Source: Symsagittifera roscoffensis
Taxonomy: Eukaryota; Xenacoelomorpha; Acoela; Convolutidae
Length of the DNA: 64,000 nucleotides
Reading direction: 5' to 3'
Assembly: GCF_963678635.1 (NCBI RefSeq)
Contig: NC_087063.1
Location: 45,240,101 to 45,304,100 of the forward strand
Part shown: piece after piece, positions 1 to 11,109 of the stretch
Layout: each line of letters opens with the position of its first letter
How positions within the stretch are numbered: the stretch's first letter is position 1
Made by a program: the position numbers and the translations under genes
The notes under the pieces: model-generated
The model's input: only the letters and a program-made list of their open reading frames with translations
What the model was told of the DNA's origin: nothing
The model's database searches: none

Positions 1-1263
1 TATTTATACTTTGAGCACACTAGACGTTTTAAAATCTAGTTTACTCAATTATACGCCAAAGAAGTTGGTGGTGCTAAGTATTTTAGCAGACCAGTTTTGT
101 AGCAGACCGATCTGTAGCAAACTAAGAATTAGCGAGCCAGAACCCAAGACGAGGGAAGGTCCACCAAAGACTGAGCGTCTTTTTACGTCTTTCAATCAAT
201 GATTTGTCAATTGCATTCCTTTGGTCGGCTAATAGACTTTTTATGTTAAAAAATAGTCTGCTAAAAGATCGGTCTCCACAGTTCGTGTTATCGCAAAGAG
301 CATGCTATTTTTATACTGCTATTTGTGCGTATCCAGCTTCAGAAAATACGCATCACTATCACGTGCTTACAATAAGGCGACCTCTGTCTATTTACTTAAA
401 ATCATTCGACCACACTTGGTAAAGAAACCATGTGTTTGTGGTTTGAACACAAGGCTAGCAAGAGTATACAACCACTGTACAACAAAACCTCCAGATCAAT
501 TCAGGTAGTTCAGTTCAGAAAATCATAAGCAAACTCAACAAAATTCATACTACTGTACAACAATGTACTACTGTCAGAATAAATTAACAGATATAATCAA
601 CCAAATCTAGTCAAAACGTCGCATCTTGTCAACTAACCCCCCCCCCCCCCTCCCTTCACCCTCTCGGTACGCCTCCACTAGTTACCTTGTAAAAAGTTTC
701 CATCCCTATTAGGAACTAATTCAACGATTACCTTTGTACCTTGTAACGAGTTCACCCCTTTTGCAATAGGGGGAGGGGGGGTGGGGTGGGGTGTGAAACA
801 AGATACAATACAACTTTTGAAGCATTAAATAAAATTGAAAAATTGACACCAGTAAATTTCTGTGACCATTGAGCAAGCGGCAGATGAAGTATTGCTGAAT
901 ACATCAGTGAGCAATACCACAAAAAGTTATGAAATAGTAACTATTGCAAGCAGAGTCAAACTAAACTAAATTTGGCATGGTAACTTATAACAAACCTATC
1001 AATATCAATAACTAGCAAGGCATTAATACAGAATTAAGACATCGAAATGAGATCAAACTTCAGGAGAAAAGTAGAGATTCCATGATGATACTGGAAAAGC
1101 GAACTCAATCCAGGTGCAAAAAGATAGTCTTCAAGACTTTCGGCAGAAAATATTACCCGCTCATTAACCTTCAAAGAGATGTTTGACTAAAATATTTTCT
1201 ACCCTTGGTATTTAGCATAGTTTCAATATGAATTTAATTTTAAAAAGTGTCAGTCACTGACTC
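1..1263. other. No recognisable gene; AT-rich DNA with homopolymer tracts
   Basis: I see no convincing coding sequence here; the open frames are short, have atypical composition and lack recognisable domains. The notable features are a run of about twelve C near 640-652 and a G-rich tract near 768-798, where runs of 5, 8, 4 and 4 G are separated by single bases. The rest is AT-rich, mixed-composition DNA without evident repeats. Confidence 0.6.
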
Positions 1264-1515
1264 TTACGCATTAGAAGTATTAAAAACAGAGCCTTCTTTG
1301 ACGCCGAGTTCTGAGTCGCCTTTCCTCGTCCTTTTTAGAGACGGACGTTTCGCCTGCACAAACACTTCATCTTGTTTGTCCCCTGTTGGGTTATGAACTA
1401 TATCCACGGGAATTTTCGTAAGATTGTCCTCGCTACTAGACTCTTGGTATTTTTCAGCTTCTTTCCTAAACTCAGACAAAAAGTAAACCAGACTTCTCGT
1501 ATCAGGGCAAATCAC
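1264..1515 (-). CDS. Possible terminal coding exon of an unidentified gene
   Basis: This is an 83-codon open frame on the minus strand with protein-like composition: charged, rich in Lys, Glu, Ser and Asp, with the basic patch KRPSLKRTRKGD. Its apparent initiator is not ATG. The bases just upstream on the minus strand (ATTAAG before TGATTTGCC) could be a 3' splice site, so it reads better as the last exon of a gene than as a complete gene. I found no domain. No matching upstream exon is obvious between 1520 and 1900, where repeat sequence begins. It could also be a chance open frame. Confidence 0.3.
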   Translation of the reverse strand: MICPDTRSLVYFLSEFRKEAEKYQESSSEDNLTKIPVDIVHNPTGDKQDEVFVQAKRPSLKRTRKGDSELGVKEGSVFNTSNA

Positions 1516-1639
1516 TTAATGTTCCGAACGCCCCTTAGGATTCAAGGAATAAGCAATCTTTCCAAGACACTTAAAAATAGACAATACTAGCAAGCCTGTC
1601 TCAAATGATTAATCAGCTCGCAAAAATTAGTGGTTCTGC

Positions 1640-1916
1640 TCAAGCTATGAAACAGTTTTATGAAACAGTTTTTTCATGAATCAAATTGGAGGTCGCGAAA
1701 ACTTTCTGAGCAATCTACTCCAGATATGAAACTCTGAGATATTCTCTAACTCATATAGCGAATCAGATGACAAAAAGTTTAATTATTTCTATTGAAACTA
1801 TTTAAGCGATGGAACATGGCAAAATTTCGAGCTATTTCATGAAAGGAATCGGATTGCGAATAGTTTAAGTTTTTCTATTGGAGTCAAATTAAACTCTTCT
1901 AAGCGAAATAATCGAA
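1640..1916. repeat. Degenerate subrepeats leading into the tandem array
   Basis: This stretch has no gene. It carries diverged copies of the ~55-60-bp motif that makes up the array to its right: a block like AAGCTATGAAACTTTGAAAT, then CAAG-TTGTTT, then GACCGAATCGGTT-GCAAA. It looks like a partial or decayed edge monomer. Confidence 0.6.
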
Positions 1917-4900
1917 CAATCAAACTTTGAAAAATTTCGAGCTGTTTCAAGCTATGAAAATTTGAAATACTTCAAGTTGTTTCTTAGACCAAAAAGTTTT
2001 GTGAAAAATAAGATTTTATGAATGAAGCTAGTCAAGCTATGAATTTTTGAAAAACTTCTTATTATTACATAGACCGAATCGGTTTGCAACAAAAATCATG
2101 TTTTTCATAAGCAAACCACTCAAACTATGAAGCTTTGAAATATTTCAATTTGATTTACAGATCATATCGGTTCGCTACAAATTCAAACTATGAAGCCTTG
2201 AAATAATCCAAGTTGTTTTTAAGACCGAATCATGTTGCAAAAAGTGGCAGAAAGCTAAGTATTTCAAGTTATCTCCTAGACCGAATCAGTTCGCAAAAGT
2301 AAGGAGTTTTTTAGCCATTCCAGCTATGAAACTTAGAAATAATGGAACGATTCGGTTCGCAAAATGTTTAAGTTTTTCTGAAAAATTCATTGAAGCCATG
2401 AAATTTCCAATTATTTCTAGTTTATATATAGAGCGAAAATTTTTGCAAAAAAAAATCCTATGGAAGCTATTCAAGCAAGAAAATTTTAAAACATTTCAAG
2501 GTTTTTACTGGAGCAAATCAGTTCGCAAAAAATTGAAGCATTTCTAAGCTAGCTATTGAAGCTATGAAACTTCGAAACAATTCAGGTTAATTCATAGATC
2601 TAATGGGTTTGCAAAAATTTTGATTTTCTAAGGCAAGCTATTGAAGCTATGAATTTCGAAACTTTTCAATATGTTTCTTAACCACAAATTTTTCTAAGCA
2701 AGCTTTTTCAGCTATGTATCTTTAAATTATTTCAAACTATTTCATAGACCGAATCATTTTGCGAACAGCTTAACTTGTTCTAATCAAGCTATTAAAGCTC
2801 TCAAACTTTTAAATATTTCAAATTAATTCAAAGGCCAAAAGCATAACTTGCTGAGAAAAGATTTCAAAAAGTTTTGCTCAATGAAATATGAAAATTAAGA
2901 TTTTTTTCAAAACGATTGGGTCTATGAAATAGCTTGAAATATTATGCTATTCATGCAATAAAACTTTGAAATAAGTTGTTTCATAGAACAAATCGACTGG
3001 CAAGAAATTTCACGTTCTCTAAGCAAGTTATTGAGGCGATTGAACTTTGATTTAATTCAAGATTTTTCATAGCGCAGATCGGTTAGCAAACAGCTAGTTT
3101 TTCTTCAAGGAGGTTGCTGTTTTCAGTCGGTTCAATTCAGAATGAAATCAATCTGAAAAGTCAAAATTTCGGCAAAATGGAGGTACTGTCTAGCCTTGAA
3201 AATGAATTGAGTTCATCTTGTCTACAGAACTGAATTTTTGTCAAAAATTTTGAAAGTTCTAGAATATTCTTGGCCTTCTCTTAAAAGTTAAGCCTAAAAA
3301 ATTTTCTAACCGTTACATTCGACAAAGCTAAACCATTGCGTTCAGTTAAACATTACGTCCATAGCGCATTCCGACTTTCATTTATTATATAGGATTTCAA
3401 CACAGAGACGAAGTTGCACTTCGCATACACAAGCAAAAATATGACCGACAACGCTACTGGGAAAAACTGAATGAGTAAAACTTTGAGTCTACAAAATGTC
3501 TTAAGAAACGCACGCCAATTATGAGTCTATATAATTGCTAAGTGACACAAGCCAATTATGATGCATTAGAAGTAACAGTCAATTTAAACAAAAACTGACC
3601 AACTTACATGCCTCAATTTATAGTGCAGGCGCATTTTAACTATTATAATCAAACTTCAAACAATCAAACTTCGAAAAATTTCGAGTTGTTTCAAGCTATG
3701 AAAACTTGAAATAGTTCAAGTTGTTTCTTAGACCAAGAAGTTTTGTGAAAATTAAAATTTTATGAATGAAGCTAGTCAAGCTATGAATTTTTGAAAAACT
3801 TCTTAATTTTACATCGACCGAATCAGTTTGCAAAAAAATCATGTTTTTCATAAACAAACCACTCAAACTATGAAGCTTTGAAATATTTCAATTTGATTTA
3901 CAGATCATATCGGTTCGCTAAAAATTCAAACTATGAAGCCTTGAAATAATCCAAGTTGTTTTTAAGACCCAATCATGTTGCAAAAAGTGGCAGAAAGCTA
4001 AGTATTTCAAGTTATCTTATAGATCCAATCAGTTCGCGAAAGTAAGGAGCTTTTTTTAGCCATTCCAGCTATGAAACTTAGAAATAATAGAACGATTCGG
4101 TTCGCAAAATGTTTAAGTTTTTCTGAGCAATTTATTGAAGCCATGAAATTTCCAATTATTTCTAGTTTATATATAGAGCGAATATTTTTGCAAACAAAAA
4201 TCCTATGAAAGCTATTCAAGCAAGAAAACTTTAGATAATTTCAAGGTTTTTTTCTGGAGCAAATCAGTTCGCAAACAATTTAAGCATTCCTAAGCTAGCT
4301 ATTGAAGCTATGAAACTTCGAAACAAGTCAGGTTAATTCATAATTCAAATGTGTTTGAAAAAGTTTTGATTTTCTAAGGCAAGCTATTGAAGCTATGAAA
4401 TTTCAAAATTTTTCAATTTGTTTCTTAACCACAAATTTTTCTAAGCAAGCTTTTTCAGTTATGAATCTTTAAATTATTTCAAACTATTTCATAGACCGAA
4501 TCGTTTTGCGAACAGCTTAATTTGTTCGAATCAAGCTATTAAAGCTCTGAAACTTTTAAATATTTCAAGTTATTTCAAACGCCAAATCGGTTTGCGAATA
4601 ACTTGCTCTGAAAAGGTTTCAAAAAGTTTTGCTCAATGAAATATGAAATTTAAGATTTTTTGCAAAACGATTCGGTCTATGAAATAGCTTGAAATATTAT
4701 GCTACTCATGCAATAAAACTTTGAAATAAGTTGTTTCATAGAGCAAATCGACTGGCAAGAAATTTCACGTTTTCTAAGCAAGTTATTGAGAAAATTGAAC
4801 TTTAATTTATTTCAAGATTTTTCATAGCGCAGATCGGTTAGCAAAAAGCTAGTTTTTCTTCAAGGAGGTTGCTGTTTTTAGTTGGTTCAATTCAGAATGA

Positions 4901-7900
4901 AATCAATCTGAAAAGCCAAAACTTCGGCAAAATGGAGGTACTGTCTAGCCTTGAGAATGAATTGAGTTCATCTTGTCTATAGAACTGATTTTTTGTCAAA
5001 AATTTTGAAAGTTCTACAATATTCTTGGCCTTCGCTTAAAAGTTAAGCCTAAAAAATTTTCTGACCGTTACATTCGACAAAGCTAAAACATTGCGTTCAG
5101 TTAAACATTGCGTCCATAGCGCATTCCGGCATTCATTTATTATATAGGATTTCAACACAGAGACGAAGTTGCACTTCGCATACACAAGCAAAAATATGAC
5201 CGACAACGCTACTGGGAAAAACTGAATGAGTAAAACTTTGAGTCTACAAAATGTCTTAAGAAACGCACGCCAATTATGAGTCTATATAATTGCTAAGTGA
5301 CACAAGCCAATTATGATGCATTAGAAGTAACAGTCAATTTAAACAAAAACTGACCAACTTACATGCCTCAATTTATAGTGCAGGCGCATTTTAACTATTA
5401 TAATCAAACTTCAAACAATCAAACTTCGAAAAATTTCGAGTTGTTTCAAGCTATGAAAACTTGAAATAGTTCAAGTTGTTTCTTAGACCAAGAAGTTTTG
5501 TGAAAATTAAAATTTTATGAATGAAGCTAGTCAAGCTATGAATTTTTGAAAAACTTCTTAATTTTACATCGACCGAATCAGTTTGCAAAAAAATCATGTT
5601 TTTCATAAACAAACCACTCAAACTATGAAGCTTTGAAATATTTCAATTTGATTTACAGATCATATCGGTTCGCTAAAAATTCAAACTATGAAGCCTTGAA
5701 ATAATCCAAGTTGTTTTTAAGACCCAATCATGTTGCAAAAAGTGGCAGAAAGCTAAGTATTTCAAGTTATCTTATAGATCCAATCAGTTCGCGAAAGTAA
5801 GGAGCTTTTTTTAGCCATTCCAGCTATGAAACTTAGAAATAATAGAACGATTCGGTTCGCAAAATGTTTAAGTTTTTCTGAGCAATTTATTGAAGCCATG
5901 AAATTTCCAATTATTTCTAGTTTATATATAGAGCGAATATTTTTGCAAACAAAAATCCTATGAAAGCTATTCAAGCAAGAAAACTTTAGATAATTTCAAG
6001 GTTTTTTTCTGGAGCAAATCAGTTCGCAAACAATTTAAGCATTCCTAAGCTAGCTATTGAAGCTATGAAACTTCGAAACAAGTCAGGTTAATTCATAATT
6101 CAAATGTGTTTGAAAAAGTTTTGATTTTCTAAGGCAAGCTATTGAAGCTATGAAATTTCAAAATTTTTCAATTTGTTTCTTAACCACAAATTTTTCTAGG
6201 CAAGCTTTTTCAGTTATGAATCTTTAAATTATTTCAAACTATTTCATAGACCGAATCGTTTTGCGAACAGCTTAATTTGTTCGAATCAAGCTATTAAAGC
6301 TCTGAAACTTTTAAATATTTCAAGTTATTTCAAACGCCAAATCGGTTTGCGAATAACTTGCTCTGAAAAGGTTTCAAAAAGTTTTGCTCAATGAAATATG
6401 AAATTTAAGATTTTTTGCAAAACGATTCGGTCTATGAAATAGCTTGAAATATTATGCTACTCATGCAATAAAACTTTGAAATAAGTTGTTTCATAGAGCA
6501 AATCGACTGGCAAGAAATTTCACGTTTTCTAAGCAAGTTATTGAGAAGATTGAACTTTAATTTATTTCAAGATTTTTCATAGCGCAGATCGGTTAGCAAA
6601 AAGCTAGTTTTTCTTCAAGGAGGTTGCTGTTTTTAGTTGGTTCAATTCAGAATGAAATCAATCTGAAAAGCCAAAACTTCGGCAAAATGGAGGTACTGTC
6701 TAGCCTTGAAAATGAATTGAGTTCATCTTGTCTATAGAACTGATTTTTTGTCAAAAATTTTGAAAGTTCTACAATATTCTTGGCCTTCGCTTAAAAGTTA
6801 AGCCTAAAAAATTTTCTGACCGTTACATTCGACAAAGCTAAAACATTGCGTTCAGTTAAACATTGCGTCCATAGCGCATTCCGGCATTCATTTATTATAT
6901 AGGATTTCAACACAGAGACGAAGTTGCACTTCGCATACACAAGCAAAAATATGACCGACAACGCTACTGGGAAAAACTGAATGAGTAAAACTTTGAGTCA
7001 ACAAAATTTCTTAAAAAACGCACGCCAATTATGAGTCTACATAATTGCTTAGTGACACAAGCTAATTATGATGCATAAGAAGTACCAGTCAATTTTAACG
7101 AAAACTGACCAACTTACATGCCTCAATTTATAGAGCAGACGCATTTTAACTATTATATTCAACCTTCAAACAATCAAACTTTGAACAATTTCGAGTTGTT
7201 TCAAGCTATGAAAATTTGAAATAGTTCAAGTTGTTTTTTAGACCAAAAAGTTTTGTGAAAATTAAAATTTTATGAATGAAGCTAGTCAAGCTATGAATTT
7301 TTCAAAAACTTCTTGTTTTTACATCGACCGAATCGGTTTGCAAAAAAATCATGTTTTTCATAAACAAAACACTCAAACTATGAAGCTTTGAAATATTTCA
7401 ATTTGATTTACAGATCATATCGGTTCGCTAAAAATTCAAACTATGAAGCCTTGAAATAATCCAAGTTGTTTTTAAGACCGAATCATGTTGCAAAAAGTGG
7501 CAGAAAGCTAAGTATTTCAAGTTATCTCATAGATCGAATCAGTTCGCAAAAGTAAGGAGTTTTTTTAGCCATTCCAGCGATGAAACTTAGAAATAATAGA
7601 ACGATTCGGTTCGCAAAATGTTTAGGTTTTTCTGAGCATTTTATTGAAGCCATGAAATTTCCAACTATTTCTAGTTTATGTATAGAGCGAATATTTTTGC
7701 AAAAAAAATCCTATGGAAGCTATTCAAGCAAGAAAATTTTAGAATATTTCAAGGTTTTTTCTGGAGCAAATCAGTTCGCAAAAAATTTAAGCATCTCTAA
7801 GCTAGCTATTGAAGCTATGAAACTTCGAAACAATTCAGGTTAATTCATAGATCTAATGGGTTTGCAAAAATTTTGATTTTCTAAGGCAAGCTATTGAAGC

Positions 7901-8920
7901 TATGAATTTCGAAACTTTTCAATATGTTTCTTAACCACAAATTTTTCTAAGCAAGCTTTTTCAGCTATGAATCTTTAAATTATTTCAAACTATTTCATAG
8001 ACCGAATCGTTTTGCGAACAGCTCAATTTGTTCGAAACAAGCTATTAAAGCTCTGAAACTTTCAAATATTTCAAGTTATTTCAAACGCCAAATCGGTTTG
8101 CGAATAACTTGCTGAGAAAAGGTTTCAAAAAGTTTTGCTCAATGAAATATGAAATTTAAGATTTTTTGCAAAACGATTCGGTCTATGAAATAGCTTGAAA
8201 TATTATGCTACTCATGCAATAAAACTTAGAACTAAGTTGTTTCATAGAGCAAATCGACTGGCAAGAAATTTCACGTTTTCTAAGCAAGTTAGTGAGAAGA
8301 TTGAACTTTAATTTATTTCAAGATTTTTCATAGCGCAGATCGGTTAGCAAAAAGCTAGTTTTTCTTCAAGGAGGTTGCTGTTTTTAGTTGGTTCAATTCA
8401 GAATGAAATCAATCTGAAAAGCCAAAACTTCGGCAAAATGGAGGTACTGTCTAGCCTTGAAAATGAATTGAGTTCATCTTGTCTATAGAACTGAATTTTT
8501 GTCAAAAATTTTGAAAGTTCTAGAATATTCTTGGCCTTCGCTTAAAAGTTAAGCCTAAAAATTTTTCTAACCGTTACATTCGACAAAGCTAAAACATTGC
8601 GTTCAGTTAAACATTGCGTCCATAGCGCATTCCGGCATTCATTTATTATATAGGATTTCAACACAGAGACGAAGTTGCACTTCGCATACACAAGCAAAAA
8701 TATGACCGACAACGCTACTGGGAAAAACTGAATGAGTAAAACTTTGAGTCTTCAAAATTTCTTAAAAACGCACGCAAATTATGAGTCTACATAATTGCAA
8801 AGTGACACAAGCCAATTATGACGCATTAGAAGTACCAGTCAATTTTAACAGAAACTGACCAACTTACATGCCTCAATTTATAGAGAAGACGCATTTTAAC
8901 TATTATAATCAAACTTCAAA
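1917..8920. repeat. Tandem array, four monomers of ~1.75 kb with internal subrepeats
   Basis: The landmark CAATCAAACTT recurs at 1917, 3661, 5416 and 7171, and the last monomer ends near 8920, giving unit lengths of about 1744, 1755, 1755 and 1750 bp. Monomers 2 and 3 are nearly identical over their full length; 1 and 4 differ by scattered substitutions and small indels. Most of each monomer is made of degenerate ~55-60-bp subrepeats (AAGCTATGAAACTTTGAAAT, then TTTCATAGACCGAATCGG, then TTGCAAAAA and a T-rich linker), so this is a higher-order repeat. The last ~450 bp is different: it starts near GGATTTCAACACAGAGACGA and is shared with the dispersed repeat at 8.66 and 10.24 kb. The 60-87-codon ORFs seen here are repeat artefacts and recur identically in monomers 2 and 3. 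Confidence 0.93.
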
Positions 8921-9240
8921 CAAGTATTCGCAAAATTTCATTTAAAACATGCGACCCTGCTGAGGTTCGAACCCACTTTTTTTGCTGCTGGTCTCATTCC
9001 CTACCTCTACGCTACAGAACCATGACACCTTTAAGCTAAATTGCTATTTGTAATACAATGGTGTGTGTTAATATCCTTAGCATTTGCTGTACTTAATCGC
9101 TGATTATTGATCTTATGCATATACTGCAATAAAAAAGCACTTTCAAAAAGAGCACAAACATTTGCGACTTAGGTTGGAAAAAAAATGAGTTCGTTATATC
9201 ACAAAAGCTTTGCTTGTGTAAAAAAAGCTGTCTCAAAAAT
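8660..9240. repeat. Dispersed repeat, copy 1, with tRNA-derived part
   Basis: This segment is repeated, diverged, at about 10240-10745. Both copies run in the same order through a GAAGT-GCACTTCGCATACACA block, a GACC-ATAACGCT-CTGGGAAAAA block, the tRNA-like stretch, and a tail with TTATTGATCTTATGCA-ATACTGCAATAAAA. The first ~260 bp also forms the 3' part of every monomer in the neighbouring array, so the array either grew from or captured this repeat. No long ORF is present; it is probably a non-autonomous element. Confidence 0.75.
8945..9030 (-). repeat. tRNA-derived SINE-like sequence or tRNA pseudogene
   Basis: Read on the minus strand, this stretch contains TAGCGTAGAGGTAGGG, close to an RNA polymerase III A box, and about 40 bp later GGGTTCGAACCTC, a near-perfect B box (GGTTCGAANCC). 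A full cloverleaf is not convincing, because I cannot pair an acceptor stem. A diverged copy sits at about 10480-10562. This fits a tRNA-derived SINE head better than a functional tRNA. Confidence 0.55.
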
Positions 9241-10239
9241 TGCACGACTTGGATCAGTCAAAATTCACTTGGCTCATTAATGCTTAATAAACCATGCTTT
9301 CGAAGCTTCGCTTGTGTAGCCATTTTAAAATTTGACAATTTGCGCCGCATGTTATGCAACGCTCTGCTTGCCTATTATATTCACAAATGAGACAAAAAGT
9401 AGCGTAAATGAAAAAAATTCAGAACAAGGACAGCCGGTTGCTGTACAATTACCCAAAAAAGTTCCAACCACAACAATAAAAAAAAGACTCAATTTGAAAA
9501 ACAAATTTTTAAAATGAGTCGTTTTGTTTTCAACCAGGGTGTGATGAGATGATCTGAGCGAACGTCTAGGACAACTCGACAGTAATAATTACTAAAGCAG
9601 CATTTTCAACAACGAAAGAAAAAACTAAAACGTAGCTAACAGATAGTTGAACGACCAGAGAAAACAAAAAAGTGGATCGAAAAATTTTAAACATTTTCAA
9701 GTTCAGTAGAAAAAAATATATCAAGCCTTAGCTTTTTAAATTTTATGAATTTTTTTATGATTGCTACTTTTTTGTTTTTAATATTAGAGCAAACTGAATC
9801 AATCAGTAAAAATTTGTTTCATCTGGGCATTCAGAAACTAGAAGTCCATTTTTGAAACTAAGGGTAATGCACAATTTTCGTGCCCTCTACTTTTTTTGTT
9901 CGATAGTAGTTTTCCATCCTTTTACACAGGCAAAGCTGCACTTCACAAACGCTAGCAAGAAAATGACAAAAATGCAGCTCTATAAAAAACTAAAAGGAAA
10001 AGCTAAAAATAAGCCTTGAAAATTAAATATTCTGAAGTGGCGGATTTGACTCTACGGCCGAAAGATTTAGAGTCCTGTCCTCACATCTGCCTCACGGGCC
10101 CTTGACAATTTTAACACTAGCAAGAACACCACAAAAAAAGCAGCTCTTTAAAGTGCAATAAGAAAAAGTAGAAAAAGGCCTCGGATTAGTAAAAAAAATT
10201 CGAATACGTCTCAAAAATGTACCAAACAATTTGAAATCC
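9241..10239. other. Intergenic stretch with short repeat remnants; no gene seen
   Basis: No supported coding sequence is present; the 61-codon frame at 9332-9517 lacks any recognisable feature. Fragments of the neighbouring dispersed repeat recur here (TACACAGGC-AAG-TGCACTTC near 9924). A 7-bp inverted repeat, GACTCTA/TAGAGTC, lies at 10048-10074. Confidence 0.5.
10030..10110 (-). other. Weak tRNA-like remnant
   Basis: On the minus strand this reads through a GGCAGATGTGAGG segment and then AGAGTCAAATCC, which matches a B box at most positions. A 7-bp stem (10048-10054 with 10068-10074) overlaps it. The acceptor stem cannot be paired, so at best it is a decayed tRNA-derived sequence. Chance resemblance is possible. 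Confidence 0.22.
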
Positions 10240-10745
10240 TACAAAAACTAATTTCCAACTCTTACACAGGCGAAGTTCACTTCGCATACACAGGCAAAAT
10301 TATGACCCATAACGCTTCTGGGAAAAATTGAACGGGTGAAACTTTGAGCCTACATAATTTCTTAACTGGCGCACGCTAATTATGGCGCATTAGGAGTACC
10401 AGTCAATTTGAAAAAAGAATATTACCAACTAACATGCCTCAATTTATAGGGCGAATGCATTTTAACTAGTATACGAAAAGTTCATTAAAAACATCCAACC
10501 CTCGAAGCCTTTTATTTTGTTGCAGGTCTCCTTCCCTACTTCTACGCTACAGATCCATGATACCTTGAAGCTAAAGTCCAATTTTTAATAGTGAGTAAAC
10601 ATCCTTAGCATTGGCTATACTTGATAACTGGTTATTGATCTTATGCACATACTGCAATAAAAGAACACTTTCAAAATGAACACAAGCTTGGAAAAAAAGG
10701 GAGTTCATACTATCACACAAGCTTTGCTTCTATAAAAATATAAGA
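10240..10745. repeat. Dispersed repeat, copy 2
   Basis: This is the diverged partner of the repeat at 8660-9240, collinear over about 500 bp in the same orientation. Its tRNA-derived part (about 10480-10562) is more degraded, with the B-box region reading CCTCGAAGCC on the plus strand. It ends near the block of CACAAGCTTTGCTT. Confidence 0.7.
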
Positions 10746-10894
10746 TTCATTTGATATATAAGATGCGTTAAAATATCGGACTTCTTCAATTGCGACCTCT
10801 CTAAGCCGCATTAATTTGTAAGTCTTTTTCCTAAAAAGAAAACACATAGGACCACCCGACCTTATTGCGGGAATTCACTCCCTTCATCAGAACA

Positions 10895-10900
10895 TTTATT
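10895..10900 (-). terminator. Candidate poly(A) signal of the MFSD2-like gene
   Basis: AATAAA on the minus strand lies about 210 nt downstream of the predicted stop codon at 11110-11112, in an AT-rich context. No other canonical hexamer is obvious between the stop and this site. Confidence 0.45.
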
Positions 10901-11109
10901 AACAATTATTAAAAGTTATTGAACACGAAGTTGTCCTCGCTTTCCAAAAGAAAACAACAAAGCTAAAACGCACCCGAAGACAAGATTCCTCCCCACTTTC
11001 AGTGATCGCAACAATAATGGGAAGAAATGATTCACATGTTAAGACAAGTTGAAAAATGGAGAAGACATGAAATGCCAATCATTTTTCTCTGATTTGACTC
11101 ACTGTTTAA

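Noticed and set aside
4007..5974. Two identical 70-codon minus-strand ORFs in the tandem array
   Set aside because: They are the same position in monomers 2 and 3; the equivalents in monomers 1 and 4 are altered, and codon content is simply that of the AT-rich subrepeat.
1917..8920. CRISPR-like array
   Set aside because: Subrepeats are degenerate, spacers are not unique, and the context is a eukaryotic satellite.
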